From assembly GCA_041393495.1 (NCBI GenBank), contig JAWKKA010000006.1:62001-126000 (forward strand): DNA of 64,000 nt, written 5' to 3'. The notes under the pieces are model-generated. The model searched no databases. It had not been told where the DNA came from and saw nothing but the letters and a program-made list of their open reading frames with translations. The DNA comes from RHKX01 sp041393495. Lineage in GTDB: Bacteria > Actinomycetota > Thermoleophilia > Solirubrobacterales > 70-9. Positions 11,219 to 19,814 of the stretch are shown one piece after another. A program made the translations under genes and the position numbers. The number at the start of each line of letters is the position of its first letter. Position 1 is the stretch's first letter.

Positions 11219-11848
11219 TCAGCCGCCCTCCCCCTCGTCGCAGATCTCGTCGATCAGCCGCTCGGTCGCGTCGGCCGCGTCGGCGATCAGCGCCGCGACC
11301 CGCTCGCGGCCCTCCTCGAAGCGTCCGAGCACGTAGCCGGAGACGATCTCGGGATCGGTCGAGGCGGGGCGGCCGACGCCGATCCGCACGCGCCGGAAGC
11401 CGCGGCCGCCGAGCCCGCGGTCGAGGCTCTTCAGACCGTTGTGGCCGGCGACGCCGTTGCCGAGCTTCGTGCGGACCTCCCCGAAGGGAAGGTCGATCTC
11501 GTCGTGCAACGCGATCACCCGCTCGAGCGGCACGCCGAACGCCCCCCGGGCGGGGCCTGCCGCCCCGCCGGACTCGTTCATGTAGGTCTGCGGGGTCAGG
11601 ATCGCCACGCGCGGGCCGCCGGGGCGGATCCGGCCGCTCGTGATCAGGCCCCCGAACCGTCGCTTCGCCTTCGGCAGCTCCCAGCGGGAGCTGAGCGCCT
11701 CGGCGACCTCGAAGCCGGCGTTGTGGCGGGTCCCGGCGTACCGGGCGCCGGGGTTGCCGAGCCCGACGATCAGGAAGTCGGCCGGGCCGGACCGGGTCTC
11801 GGACCCGCCTGCACCGCGTCCACCGCGACGGCGGCCGAGTCGGCGCAC
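11219..11848 (-). CDS. pth: Peptidyl-tRNA hydrolase
   Basis: This 209-residue protein releases tRNA from prematurely dropped peptidyl-tRNA. It shows the family fingerprint FLIVGLGNPGARYAGTRHNAGF starting near residue 26, which holds the catalytic His of the RHN motif, then the MNESGG block and the HDEIDLPFGEVR and GHNGLKS segments. The GTG start gives a 24-residue basic Gly/Arg-rich leader that most Pth proteins lack; a start just before the FLIV strand is not available as ATG or GTG. It lies directly downstream of rplY, as in most actinobacteria. Confidence 0.95.
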   Translation of the reverse strand: MRRLGRRRGGRGAGGSETRSGPADFLIVGLGNPGARYAGTRHNAGFEVAEALSSRWELPKAKRRFGGLITSGRIRPGGPRVAILTPQTYMNESGGAAGPARGAFGVPLERVIALHDEIDLPFGEVRTKLGNGVAGHNGLKSLDRGLGGRGFRRVRIGVGRPASTDPEIVSGYVLGRFEEGRERVAALIADAADATERLIDEICDEGEGG

Positions 11849-11856
11849 CGGCGACT

Positions 11857-12543
11857 CTAGTCCTCGGAGCCCGAGTCGCCCTCGTCGCCGGCCTCCTCGG
11901 CCGCGGCCTCCTCGGCCTCGCCCTCGCCGACGACCTCGGTCTCCTCCTCGACCTCGGGCTCCTCCTCCTCGACCACCCGCGGCGGGTTCAGGGTCGCGAT
12001 CGTGATCTCCTCGGGAGCGTCGGCGACGAATCTCACGCCCTCCGGCGGCGTCAACGAGTCGAGCTGGATCGTGTCGCCGATGGCCATGGCGGAGACGTCG
12101 ACCCTGAGCCCCTCGTCGGGGATGTCGGTCGGCAGCGCCTCGATCGTGATCTCGCGGGTCACGTGCTCGAGGATTCCGCCCTCCTTGGCCCCGGGCGCGT
12201 CCTCGGCCCCTTCGAGCTCGATCGCGACGTCGGCCTGGATCTCCTGCTCGAGGTCGACCTGCTGGCAGTCGATGTGGATCAGGGTGCCGCGGACCGGGTG
12301 GCGCTGCTCCTCCTTGAGGACGACCGGGACCTTCGCCTCGCCCTCGATCTCGAGGTCGAAGAGGGCATGGCCCTCGTTGATGAAGAGCGCGAGGTCGTGG
12401 GCATCGGCCTGGAAGGCACGGGCGGGCTCGCCGGCCGTGTAGACGACGCCGGGGACGAAGCCGTCGCGGCGCAGGCGTCGCGACGTGCGCGACCCGAACT
12501 CGGTCCGCTCGGCGACCTTGAAGCTGGGACGGGTAGTGGCCAT
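11857..12543 (-). CDS. rplY: 50S ribosomal protein L25/general stress protein Ctc
   Basis: This 228-residue protein has an N-terminal 5S-rRNA-binding L25 domain (RRLRRDGFVPGVVYTAG near 22-40), the HFDF-like strand region near 95 and the CTC-type TL5 C-terminal domain (EITIEALPTDIP). It ends in a very acidic Glu/Ala tail from about 185. Long L25 proteins of this kind bind 5S rRNA in the central protuberance. The acidic tail is typical of actinobacterial L25 but longer than in many. It starts with ATG and lies nine bases upstream of pth, so the two are co-transcribed. Confidence 0.95.
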   Translation of the reverse strand: MATTRPSFKVAERTEFGSRTSRRLRRDGFVPGVVYTAGEPARAFQADAHDLALFINEGHALFDLEIEGEAKVPVVLKEEQRHPVRGTLIHIDCQQVDLEQEIQADVAIELEGAEDAPGAKEGGILEHVTREITIEALPTDIPDEGLRVDVSAMAIGDTIQLDSLTPPEGVRFVADAPEEITIATLNPPRVVEEEEPEVEEETEVVGEGEAEEAAAEEAGDEGDSGSED

Positions 12544-12600
12544 CGGGCAGGGCAGGATAGAGGCTCGGCGGGCTCGGACGTCGCTCGCTCCGCAGCGGCG

Positions 12601-13344
12601 CTACTGCAGCAGGCGCGGGTCGTTCGAGCAGACCCCGGTGACGCCGATCTCGCGCAGGCGGGCGACTGCGGTGGCGTCGTCGACCGTCCAGGCGATCAGC
12701 TCGATCCCGAGGTCGGCGGCGACCCGGGCCAGCCGTGGCGTCGCGATCCGGTGGAAGGCCCAGATCGCGTGCGCGCCGATCTCGGGGGCGCGCCGCCGCG
12801 CTTCGGCCGGGAAGCGGCGCCGCATCAGCCCGAGCACGGCGGCGACCGCGGGCCGCGCGACGGCGCTGCGATCCCAGGCCCGGGTGACGAGCGGGTAGGT
12901 CCAGCCGATCCGCAGCCGCGGCTCGAGCGCGGCGATGCGGGCGAGGCTCCCGACGTACATGGTCGAGACCATCGCCCGCTCGAGCAGGCCGCGCTCGCGA
13001 AGCGCGTCGACGAGCTCGGGCTCGCGGCCGGGCAGCTTCAGGTCGCAGTCGATCTCGACGCGGTCGAGCGGCGGGCGCGTGAAGGCGTCGAGGGCGTCGG
13101 TCAGGGTCAGCGTCGGGCGTGCGGCCGCGTCGGCGGGATCGTGGGCGACGACGAGCGGCGAGCGCCGCTCCGACGGCGCCCCGGGAGGCCCGTCGCCGAG
13201 CCGGAGCACGTCGAACTCGATCATGTCGACGCCGACCTCGACGGCCCGCCGGAAGCTCGCGATCGTGTTCCCCTCGACGAGGCCGGCCGCGCCCTTGTGG
13301 CCGACCCTGCGAAACCCGGGGCCGGCGCCCGGGAGAGCGCTCAC
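12601..13344 (-). CDS. Glycerophosphodiester phosphodiesterase family protein
   Basis: From GTG at 13344 the protein is 247 residues. It has the GDPD TIM-barrel motifs GHKGAAGLVEGNT near 13, EFDV near 39 and VVAHDP near 62, which carry the catalytic His pair and metal-binding Glu. It ends in the typical WTVDD and GVTGVCSNDP segments. These enzymes cleave glycerophosphodiesters to glycerol-3-phosphate and an alcohol. The first His-Arg pair of the canonical HRG is HKG here. No signal peptide is seen, so it is probably cytoplasmic. The start overlaps the stop of the upstream small membrane gene by four bases (GTGA). A longer reading frame to 13695 is antisense-like low complexity and is not used. 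Confidence 0.88.
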   Translation of the reverse strand: MSALPGAGPGFRRVGHKGAAGLVEGNTIASFRRAVEVGVDMIEFDVLRLGDGPPGAPSERRSPLVVAHDPADAAARPTLTLTDALDAFTRPPLDRVEIDCDLKLPGREPELVDALRERGLLERAMVSTMYVGSLARIAALEPRLRIGWTYPLVTRAWDRSAVARPAVAAVLGLMRRRFPAEARRRAPEIGAHAIWAFHRIATPRLARVAADLGIELIAWTVDDATAVARLREIGVTGVCSNDPRLLQ

Positions 13345-13715
13345 GGGCGGCGGCGCGGCCGCGACGGACGCGTCGGGCGCTCGTCGCCGGCCTCGACGTC
13401 GAACGGGAGCTGCTCCTGGGCCGATCCGTCGCCGCGCTCGCCGGCCGGCCCGAGCCGCTCGAGCCGGTCGGCGACGAGGACGCGGAGGATCGCCCCGGCC
13501 CCGGCGAGCAGGCCGGCGGCGGTGATGCCGCCGGCGAGGGCGGCGAGGGCGGCGACCCCCCGCCCCTGCTTCTCGATGTCCCCGAAGATCGGCGCCGAGC
13601 TGTCGGAGCCGGCGATGACGATCGCCGCGACCGCCGCGAGCACGAGGACGATCCCGGCCAGCCAGGCGAGGCTCCGCGCGAGCAGCTCGTACCACTCCAG
13701 CGTGGCCCGGTTCAT
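13341..13715 (-). CDS. Small membrane protein of unknown function, two spans
   Basis: This 124-residue protein has hydrophobic spans at about 13-35 and 53-80, separated by a short polar loop (SDSSAPIFGDIEKQGRG). A charged C-terminal tail of about 40 residues ends in a run rich in Arg and Pro. I do not recognise a family. It overlaps the GDPD start by four bases and so belongs to the same transcript. It could anchor or assist the phosphodiesterase at the membrane, but that is only inferred from coupling. Confidence 0.65.
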   Translation of the reverse strand: MNRATLEWYELLARSLAWLAGIVLVLAAVAAIVIAGSDSSAPIFGDIEKQGRGVAALAALAGGITAAGLLAGAGAILRVLVADRLERLGPAGERGDGSAQEQLPFDVEAGDERPTRPSRPRRRP

Positions 13716-13725
13716 GGCGCGAACA

Positions 13726-15348
13726 CTACTCGGGGGCGGTCGGGGGGCCCGGCGTCCGGGCGAGGCCGAAGACGGCGTAGAGGAAGCCGACGATCGCCAC
13801 CGCGGCGATCACCCGAAAGCTCGCCTGGACGCCGTCGGCGAACGAGACGCGGACGATCCGCTCGATCTCGGCGACGGCACGGCCGGGCAGCTCGGCGAGG
13901 GCGGTGGCGGCGGCGTCGGTGCCGGCGAGGGCGCCGTGCAGGACCGCCTGCTCGTGTCCGGTCAGCGTCGCTGACGTCCGCTCGGCGACGAGATCGCCGA
14001 GCTCGTCCTCGGAGACGCTCGTGAAGATCGCGGTGATCGCGCCGAGGCCGACGGCGCCGCCGGCGATCTGGAACATGTAGACGATGCCGCCGGCGAGGCT
14101 GCTGCGCGCCGCGTCGAGCGCCGTGACGGCGGCGGTCGTCACCGACGGGTAGAACAGGCCGCAGCCGATCCCGACCGCGAGCAGGCCGGCCGCGACGTCG
14201 AGGTAGGCGGCGCCGGGTCCGACGAGGAGCGCGAGCAGGACGGTGCCGAGCGCGATGCAGCCGCTGCCGGCACCGATCACGACCCGCATCCCGACCTTGT
14301 TGTAGAGCGGGCCGGCGACGAACGAGACGACCGCGAAGGAGGCGAGCAGCGGCAGCATCCCGAGGCCGGCCTCGATGGTCGAGTAGCCGAGGACCTTCTC
14401 GAAGAACTGGGGCACGTAGAGGACGGCCGAGAAGAAGACCGCCGAGAGCAGCAGGACGACGAGGCAGGCGGCGCGGAAGCGCTTCGTGGCGATCACGTCG
14501 GGTGGGACCAGGGCGCGGTCACCGGCGCGACGCTCGATGAGGACGAACGCGACGACGAGGACGACCGCGAGGGCGAGCATCGTCACCACCCGCCAGTCGC
14601 CCCAGCCCCAGTCGACGGCCTGGTCGAGCGCGAGCAGGAGCAGCAGCAGGCCGCCCGAGAGCGTCGCCATCCCGGCGTAGTCGAGGCGCTCGTGGGAGAG
14701 GTCCTGCGGCTGGTGGACCTTGCTCCAGGTGACGAGCATCGCGAAGGCGGCGATCGGCACGTTGAGGACGAAGATCCAGCGCCAGCTCAGCACGTCGGTG
14801 AGGACGCCGCCGAGCAGCGGACCGACCGCGTTGCCGATCCCGGCGACGCCGAGGATGATCCCGCCGGCGAGGCCGGCCTTCGACTCGGGCAGGGCCGCGA
14901 AGGTCATCCCGAGGATCGCGGGCCACATCAGGGCGCCGCCGACGCCCATCCCGACCCGGGCCCCGATCAGGAAGCCGAGATCGGGCGCGATTGCGCCCAG
15001 CGCCGAGAAGCCGGCGAACAGGATCGAGCCGATGAAGAACACCCGGCGACGGCCGAACATGTCGGCGATCCGGCCACCCGAGACGATCGCCATCCCGAAC
15101 ACGAGCGCGTAGGCGTTGATCACCCACTGGACGCTGCCGACGTCGGCATTCAGGCCCCCCTCGATCGCCGGCAGCGCGACGTTGAGCGCGGTGAAGTCGT
15201 TGGCGATGACGAACACGCCGAGCCCCATCGCCACGAGCGCCATCACCGTCCCCGGCTCGATCGCGTCGTCCCGCTCCTGCCGGATCACGCCCTCGCTCGT
15301 CGCTGCCCCTGCCATCTCGATCGACCCTGTGCCTCCATCGGAGCGCAT
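13726..15348 (-). CDS. MFS drug exporter, DHA2 (14-span) family
   Basis: This 540-residue protein is an EmrB/QacA-type major facilitator. A hydrophilic leader is followed by span 1 with the FVIANDFTALNVALPAI motif typical of DHA2, then ADMFGRRRVF (motif A) near 100 and the RxGxGxGGAxxWP motif near 130. About 14 spans are expected. Such proteins export drugs or metabolites using the proton gradient. Two starts are possible: ATG at 15348 or ATG at 15315, the latter being closer to a GGAGG, though about 15 bases away. It sits between prs and the GDPD pair and appears to be an insertion in the glmU-prs-rplY order. Confidence 0.9.
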   Translation of the reverse strand: MRSDGGTGSIEMAGAATSEGVIRQERDDAIEPGTVMALVAMGLGVFVIANDFTALNVALPAIEGGLNADVGSVQWVINAYALVFGMAIVSGGRIADMFGRRRVFFIGSILFAGFSALGAIAPDLGFLIGARVGMGVGGALMWPAILGMTFAALPESKAGLAGGIILGVAGIGNAVGPLLGGVLTDVLSWRWIFVLNVPIAAFAMLVTWSKVHQPQDLSHERLDYAGMATLSGGLLLLLLALDQAVDWGWGDWRVVTMLALAVVLVVAFVLIERRAGDRALVPPDVIATKRFRAACLVVLLLSAVFFSAVLYVPQFFEKVLGYSTIEAGLGMLPLLASFAVVSFVAGPLYNKVGMRVVIGAGSGCIALGTVLLALLVGPGAAYLDVAAGLLAVGIGCGLFYPSVTTAAVTALDAARSSLAGGIVYMFQIAGGAVGLGAITAIFTSVSEDELGDLVAERTSATLTGHEQAVLHGALAGTDAAATALAELPGRAVAEIERIVRVSFADGVQASFRVIAAVAIVGFLYAVFGLARTPGPPTAPE

Positions 15349-15391
15349 CGACCGGGGCTTTAGCCGGCCGCTTCGGGGGTCCGGGGGCCAT

Positions 15392-15435
15392 GCCGGGGTG
15401 GATCACGACGGATTTCCGTCGCCGGCCACCCCGGC
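15392..15435 (-). terminator. Nested inverted repeat downstream of prs
   Basis: The outer arms GCCGGGGTGG (15392-15401) and CCACCCCGGC (15426-15435) are perfect. Inside them is a second perfect stem, CGACGGA (15406-15412) and TCCGTCG (15415-15421). It lies in the 169-base gap between prs and the MFS gene. A factor-independent terminator of the glmU-prs transcript is the simplest reading, although no U-tract is visible. Confidence 0.5.
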
Positions 15436-15517
15436 GGTCCGGCCTCCGCCCCGGGCCGCGGGCGTCGCCGCGCCCGGCGCGGAGCCTCACGCCGCAGGAA
15501 CGGCTCGGCGGCGCTGC

Positions 15518-16591
15518 TCAGAAGAGCTGGTTCTCGCCGGCGAAGATCTCGGAGACCGAGTCGTCGGTGAAGATCCGCCGGATCGAGTCGGCGAGGGTCT
15601 GCGCGGTCGAGAGCGCGAGGATGTTGTCGGGGTGGCCGGCGCGGAGCGGGATCGTGTCGGTGACGATGATCTTCTCGATCCGCGAGCTCTCGTAGGCGAG
15701 GCGCTCGTAGGCGGGGCCGCTGAAGACGCCGTGGGTGGCGCAGGCGATGACGCGGGCGGCGCCCTCGTCGAGGACGGTCTTCGCGGCGGCGCAGAGGGTG
15801 CCGGCGGTGTCGATCATGTCGTCGACGAGCACCGCGGTCTTTCCCTTGACGTCGCCGACGACGTAGCCGATCTCGGCGACCTGCTGGGCGGGCCGCTCCT
15901 TCTCCATCACCGCCCAGTGCGTGCCGACCTTGCGGGCGAAGTTGCGCGCGACCTTGACGCGGCCGGCGTCGGGGCTGACGATCACGAGCTCCTCGTCGAA
16001 GTGCTGGTCGAGGAACCACTGCGTGAGCATCGGCATCGCCGTCATGTGGTCGACGGGGACCTCGAAGAAGCCCTGGACCTGGCCGGCGTGGAGGTCCATC
16101 GTCAGGACGCGGTCGACGCCGACCGCCTCGAGCGACTTGGCGACGACCCGCGCCGAGATCGGCTCGCGGGGCAGCGACTTCTTGTCCTGGCGGGCATAGC
16201 CGTACCAGGGCATCACGGCGATGATCCGGTGGGCGGAGGCGCCCTGGGCCGCGTCGATCATGCAGAGCAGCTCCATGAGCGCGTCGTTCGGCGTCATCGC
16301 GGCGGCCTCGTTGGCGGCGGTCGACTGGACGATGAAGACGTCGGCGCCGCGGATCGACTCCTGGTAGCGGCAGTAGACCTCGCCGTTGGAGAAGGTCCGC
16401 AGGTCGGCCTGGCCGAGGTCGACGTCGAGCTGACCGGCGATCTTCGCGGCGAGCGTGCCGGAGGCGCGGCCGCCGAACACCATCAGCCGCTTGCGGTAGT
16501 CCTGGCCGATCGAGCTGACCGGGCTGGGCGCGGGCTCGCCGGTCTCCGAGGGCGGGTGTTCCAGCGTCATCGTCTTGGTCGACTCGCTCAC
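15518..16591 (-). CDS. prs: Ribose-phosphate pyrophosphokinase
   Basis: From GTG at 16591 the protein is 357 residues; ATG at 16570 would give 350. It makes PRPP from ribose-5-phosphate and ATP. It carries the FSNGEVYCRYQESIRG flexible-loop region, the YGYARQDKK catalytic loop near 145 and the VDDMIDTAGTL PRPP loop near 265. I chose the GTG because it overlaps the glmU stop by four bases (GTGA), a coupling used throughout this operon. The N-terminal 35 residues are an extension beyond the usual start of the fold. The glmU-prs order is conserved in actinobacteria. Confidence 0.95.
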   Translation of the reverse strand: MSESTKTMTLEHPPSETGEPAPSPVSSIGQDYRKRLMVFGGRASGTLAAKIAGQLDVDLGQADLRTFSNGEVYCRYQESIRGADVFIVQSTAANEAAAMTPNDALMELLCMIDAAQGASAHRIIAVMPWYGYARQDKKSLPREPISARVVAKSLEAVGVDRVLTMDLHAGQVQGFFEVPVDHMTAMPMLTQWFLDQHFDEELVIVSPDAGRVKVARNFARKVGTHWAVMEKERPAQQVAEIGYVVGDVKGKTAVLVDDMIDTAGTLCAAAKTVLDEGAARVIACATHGVFSGPAYERLAYESSRIEKIIVTDTIPLRAGHPDNILALSTAQTLADSIRRIFTDDSVSEIFAGENQLF

Positions 16592-18000
16592 TTCTCGTGT
16601 TCCCGGGCCTCGTGCTCCTTGGCCTTGCGCTCGGCGTAGCCGTCGATCTGGACCTGCTCGGGCCGGGTCAGCGCGAGCGCCCCGTCGGGGACGTCGTCGC
16701 TGATCACCGATCCGGCGCCAGTGTAAGCGGAATCGCCGAGCTCGACGGGTGCGATCAGAGTCGTGTCGACGCCGGTCCTCGCGCCGTCTCCGATCTTCGT
16801 CCTGCTCTTCACGAACCCGTCGTAGTTCGCGGTGATCGTCGCGGCGCCGAGGTTGGCGCCGGCGCCGACCTCGGCGTCGCCGACGTAGGAGAGGTGCGGG
16901 ACCTTCGATCCGGCGCCGATCGTCGAGTTCTTGATCTCGACGAAGGTGCCGGCCTTGGCGCCCGCGGCCAGCTCGGCCCGCGGTCGCAGGTAGGCGAACG
17001 GCCCGACGTTGCAGCCGTCGCCGACGGCGCACTCGACGAGGTAGGAGTGCGGGACGTTGACGTCGGTGCCGAGGATCGAGTCGATCACGGTGGAGTGCGG
17101 GCCGACGACCGTGCCGGTGCCGATCCGCGTCGCGCCGACAAGCGAGGTGCCGGGCTCGATCCGGACGTCGGGCTCGATCGCGACGTCAACCTCGATCCAG
17201 GTCGAGCCGGGATCGACGATCGTGACCCCGGCGAGCATGTGGCGCTCGAGGATCTGCCGACGCGCCTCGGCCTCGACGAGCGCGAGGTCGGCTCGCGAGT
17301 TGACGCCGAGGATCACGTTCGGGTCGGCGGAGACGTGGGCGGCGACGTGGCCTCCGACGCCCTTCAGCAGCGGCAGGACGTCGGGCAGGTAGTACTCGCC
17401 CTGGGCGTTGTCGTTGCCGAGGTCGCGCAGGGCCGTCGTGAGCGCCGCCCCGTCGAAGGCGTAGATGCCGGAGTTGATCTCGCGGATCGCGAGCTCGGCG
17501 TCGCTCGCGTCGCCGGCCCCGGCCTTCGCCTCGACGATCCGCTCGACCTCGGCGCCGTCGGCCGTACGGACGACGCGCCCGTAGGCGCCGGGATCGTCGA
17601 GGATGGCGGTGACGACGGTCGCCGCCGCGCCCTGCTCGGCGTGGGTCGCGAGCAGGTCCGCGATCAGCCCCGCCGAGACGAGCGGGACGTCGCCGGAGAG
17701 GACGACCACGGTCTCCGATCCGGCGACGACGGCGGCGGCGGCGCGGAGCGCTCCGCCGGTCCCGTCCGGCTCCGGCTGCGGGATCGCCTCGATCCCGTCC
17801 GGCAGCGCCCCGGAGATGTCGCGGTCGGGTGAGACGATCACCGCGATCCGCTCCGCCCCCGCTTCGCGCGCCGCCTCGATCGGCCAGGCGACCAGCGCCC
17901 GCCCGCAGACCGGATGCAGGACCTTCGGCACCGCGGACCGCATCCGCGTGCCCTGCCCCGCGGCCATGATCAGAACGGTTGCAGCGCTCACCGCCCGCAT
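16588..18000 (-). CDS. glmU: Bifunctional GlmU: glucosamine-1-phosphate acetyltransferase / GlcNAc-1-phosphate uridyltransferase
   Basis: From ATG at 18000 the protein is 470 residues, the normal GlmU length. The N-terminal pyrophosphorylase domain opens with LIMAAGQGTRMRS near 10, and YYLPDVL near 215 is also typical. The C-terminal left-handed beta helix has hexapeptide repeats (GAGSKVPHLSYVGDAEVG) and the ATITANYDG acetyl-CoA site. It makes UDP-GlcNAc for peptidoglycan. A much longer upstream reading frame exists but runs antisense through the tRNA and the PucR gene, so it is rejected. prs follows with a four-base overlap. Confidence 0.97.
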   Translation of the reverse strand: MRAVSAATVLIMAAGQGTRMRSAVPKVLHPVCGRALVAWPIEAAREAGAERIAVIVSPDRDISGALPDGIEAIPQPEPDGTGGALRAAAAVVAGSETVVVLSGDVPLVSAGLIADLLATHAEQGAAATVVTAILDDPGAYGRVVRTADGAEVERIVEAKAGAGDASDAELAIREINSGIYAFDGAALTTALRDLGNDNAQGEYYLPDVLPLLKGVGGHVAAHVSADPNVILGVNSRADLALVEAEARRQILERHMLAGVTIVDPGSTWIEVDVAIEPDVRIEPGTSLVGATRIGTGTVVGPHSTVIDSILGTDVNVPHSYLVECAVGDGCNVGPFAYLRPRAELAAGAKAGTFVEIKNSTIGAGSKVPHLSYVGDAEVGAGANLGAATITANYDGFVKSRTKIGDGARTGVDTTLIAPVELGDSAYTGAGSVISDDVPDGALALTRPEQVQIDGYAERKAKEHEAREHEK

Positions 18001-18115
18001 CGTATTGCTGCCGGCCCGATCCGTTCGGCCGCCGGCCCCGCCGGCACCCGCCGCGCCATCGGCGCGCGGTCGCAAGCCGCCCCCGGCCACCGCGCGTAGA
18101 CTCGCTCCCGCCCGC

Positions 18116-18188
18116 TCCGGGGTGGTGTAGCTGGTAGCACTCCGAGCTTTGGACTCGGCAGCGGTGGGTTCAAATCCTCCCCCCGGAA
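18116..18188 (+). tRNA. tRNA-Gln (anticodon TTG)
   Basis: A 73-base cloverleaf can be drawn. The acceptor stem is TCCGGGG with CCCCGGA and discriminator A; the D arm is GTGT/GCAC with AGCTGGTA. The anticodon stem is CCGAG/CTCGG with loop CTTTGGA (anticodon TTG, Gln), and the T loop is TTCAAAT. One T-stem pair appears mismatched. CCA is not encoded. It is on the plus strand, opposite the surrounding genes, between glmU and the PucR-type regulator, whose stop codon is immediately adjacent. Confidence 0.93.
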
Positions 18189-19493
18189 CTACCCGCCCTT
18201 GCGGCCGGGCTTGCCGCTCTTCGCGCGCGCCTCCCTCGCCGGGCCGCCGGAGGGCTGGATGCCGAGGACGCGCATCGCCTTCAGGCCGAGGCCGATCTTC
18301 TCGCGGCCCGCTGTCGAGCTGAGGTCGTGGCCGCAGAGCTCGCGGACGCGCTCGAGCCGGTAGCGGATCGTGTGGCGGTGGGTGAACAGGGTCTCGGCGG
18401 TCGGGGTGACGTTGCCGTCGTTGTCGAGGTAGGCCTCGACGGTGGCGACGAGCTCGGTCTCGTACTGCTCGTCGTAGGCGGCGAGCGGCGCAACCGTCTC
18501 GGCGTAGAAGCGCTCGAGCTCGGCCGGGTCCTCGCTCATCGCCGGGAGCAGGAGTCGGTAGGAGCCGGTCGACTCGAAGGCGAGCGGCGAGCGGTCCTCC
18601 GACTCGGCGACGTTCGCAGCCATCAGCGCCTCCTTGCCGGCCCGGTAGAGCTGCCCGGCGTCGTCGGCGTGACGGCTGTAGCCGACCGTCAGCGAGAAGC
18701 CGGGCAGCGCCCGACGCAGCTCGTCCTCGATCGCCCGGGCCGCCCGCTCGATCGTCCCCTCCTCGGCAGCTGGCATCAGCGCCGCGACCTCGCCCCCCTC
18801 CTCCCCGGTCAGCGCCGCCAGCGCGCCGCTCGAGCCGGAGCGGACGGCGCGCAGGGTCAGCGTCAGGACCCGCGCCCGCCAGTCCTCCGTCTGGGTCGAG
18901 TGCGGGGTCGCTCGCGCGACGACGACGCCGCCGCCGGCGCCGAGGTCGCTGCCGAGCTCGGCGGCTCGGGAGCGGATCTCGGCGGGATCGGCGAGGCGGC
19001 GTTCGAGGACGGCGCGGACGAGGTCCGCGGCCGCTTCGTCGCTGGCCCACTCGGGCGAGCGCGCCCGCTCCACCTCGAGGCCGAGCAGCGTCGCCGCCAT
19101 CCGCAGGCCCGGCGGCGGGCCCGCGGCGGCGCCGCGGCGCCGCCAGCGCAGCTCGCCGACGGCGACGTCGGCGACGCGGAGCTCGGTCGTGCCGACGTCG
19201 GCAGCGAGCGTGAGCAGCTTCTCCTCCTCGGCGCCGGAGGCGGCCGCGACCGCGAGCACGGCGCTGGAGCGATCGATCAGCGCCAGGCTCGAGCCGAGCG
19301 CGGCCGCCGCGGCGCGAGCGACGGCAGGCAACCCGGCACCCGACTCGATCGCCTCCGCGAGCGCCTCGAGCGACCCCGGGGCGGCGCCCGGCCCGGCGTC
19401 CTCGCCGCCCGGGTCGGGGCCGGCCTCGCCCGCAGCGACGCTCACGGCCTCACCGGCCGCTCCCGGCGCCGGTCGTTTCGGCTTCGATCCCAC
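18189..19493 (-). CDS. PucR-family helix-turn-helix transcriptional regulator
   Basis: This 434-residue protein has a variable N-terminal sensory region (about 1-180) and a CdaR GGDEF-like middle domain around 210-300 (SLTVGYSRHADDAGQLYRAGKEAL). At the C-terminus is the PucR HTH around 350-410 with the hallmark TAETLFTHRHTIRYRLERVRELCG. PucR/CdaR proteins activate genes for purine, sugar-acid or amine use; the ligand here is unknown. It starts with GTG. The N-terminal 45 residues are Gly/Ala/Pro-rich and probably disordered. It lies between the tRNA-Gln gene and a small membrane protein and may regulate neighbours, but no target site was identified. Confidence 0.88.
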   Translation of the reverse strand: MGSKPKRPAPGAAGEAVSVAAGEAGPDPGGEDAGPGAAPGSLEALAEAIESGAGLPAVARAAAAALGSSLALIDRSSAVLAVAAASGAEEEKLLTLAADVGTTELRVADVAVGELRWRRRGAAAGPPPGLRMAATLLGLEVERARSPEWASDEAAADLVRAVLERRLADPAEIRSRAAELGSDLGAGGGVVVARATPHSTQTEDWRARVLTLTLRAVRSGSSGALAALTGEEGGEVAALMPAAEEGTIERAARAIEDELRRALPGFSLTVGYSRHADDAGQLYRAGKEALMAANVAESEDRSPLAFESTGSYRLLLPAMSEDPAELERFYAETVAPLAAYDEQYETELVATVEAYLDNDGNVTPTAETLFTHRHTIRYRLERVRELCGHDLSSTAGREKIGLGLKAMRVLGIQPSGGPAREARAKSGKPGRKGG

Positions 19494-19580
19494 GGGCAGG
19501 CTCAGATGGTAGGGCCGCCCGGACGAACTGCCGGACGGCGATCGGCGCCCCGGCCGTGATGATGCGCCCGCCCCCGGCTA

Positions 19581-19814
19581 TCAGCCGAACAGCGTCGTGA
19601 TCTCGTCCCAGTAGTAGACGATCGCGACCCCGAGCGCGAGGCCGAGGCCGACCAGCGCGATAAGGACGATCAGCGAGAGCGCGGCGGCCGTCGCCTTCTC
19701 CCAGCCGCGCGAGAAGGAGCCCATCGCCGGGACCAGGATCAGGGTCGCGAACGCGATCAGCGTGATCAACCCGGCCCCCGCGAAGATCAGCACCTCAGGA
19801 GACATCGATTCCAT
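19581..19814 (-). CDS. Small membrane protein of unknown function
   Basis: This 77-residue protein has two predicted spans at about 8-30 and 44-68, joined by a polar loop (GSFSRGWEKATA), and ends in YYWDEITTLFG. ATG at 19814 or the in-frame ATG at 19805 could start it. Either way it overlaps the 3' end of the DedA-PAP2 gene by 20 or 11 bases, so it is translationally coupled to it. I recognise no family. Co-expression with a lipid phosphatase/flippase fusion suggests a membrane accessory role. Confidence 0.65.
   Translation of the reverse strand: MESMSPEVLIFAGAGLITLIAFATLILVPAMGSFSRGWEKATAAALSLIVLIALVGLGLALGVAIVYYWDEITTLFG

Noticed and set aside
13341..13695. Long N-terminal extension of the GDPD protein
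   Set aside because: It would be antisense-like Arg-rich sequence overlapping the small membrane gene; the GTG at 13344 overlaps that gene's stop in the local style.
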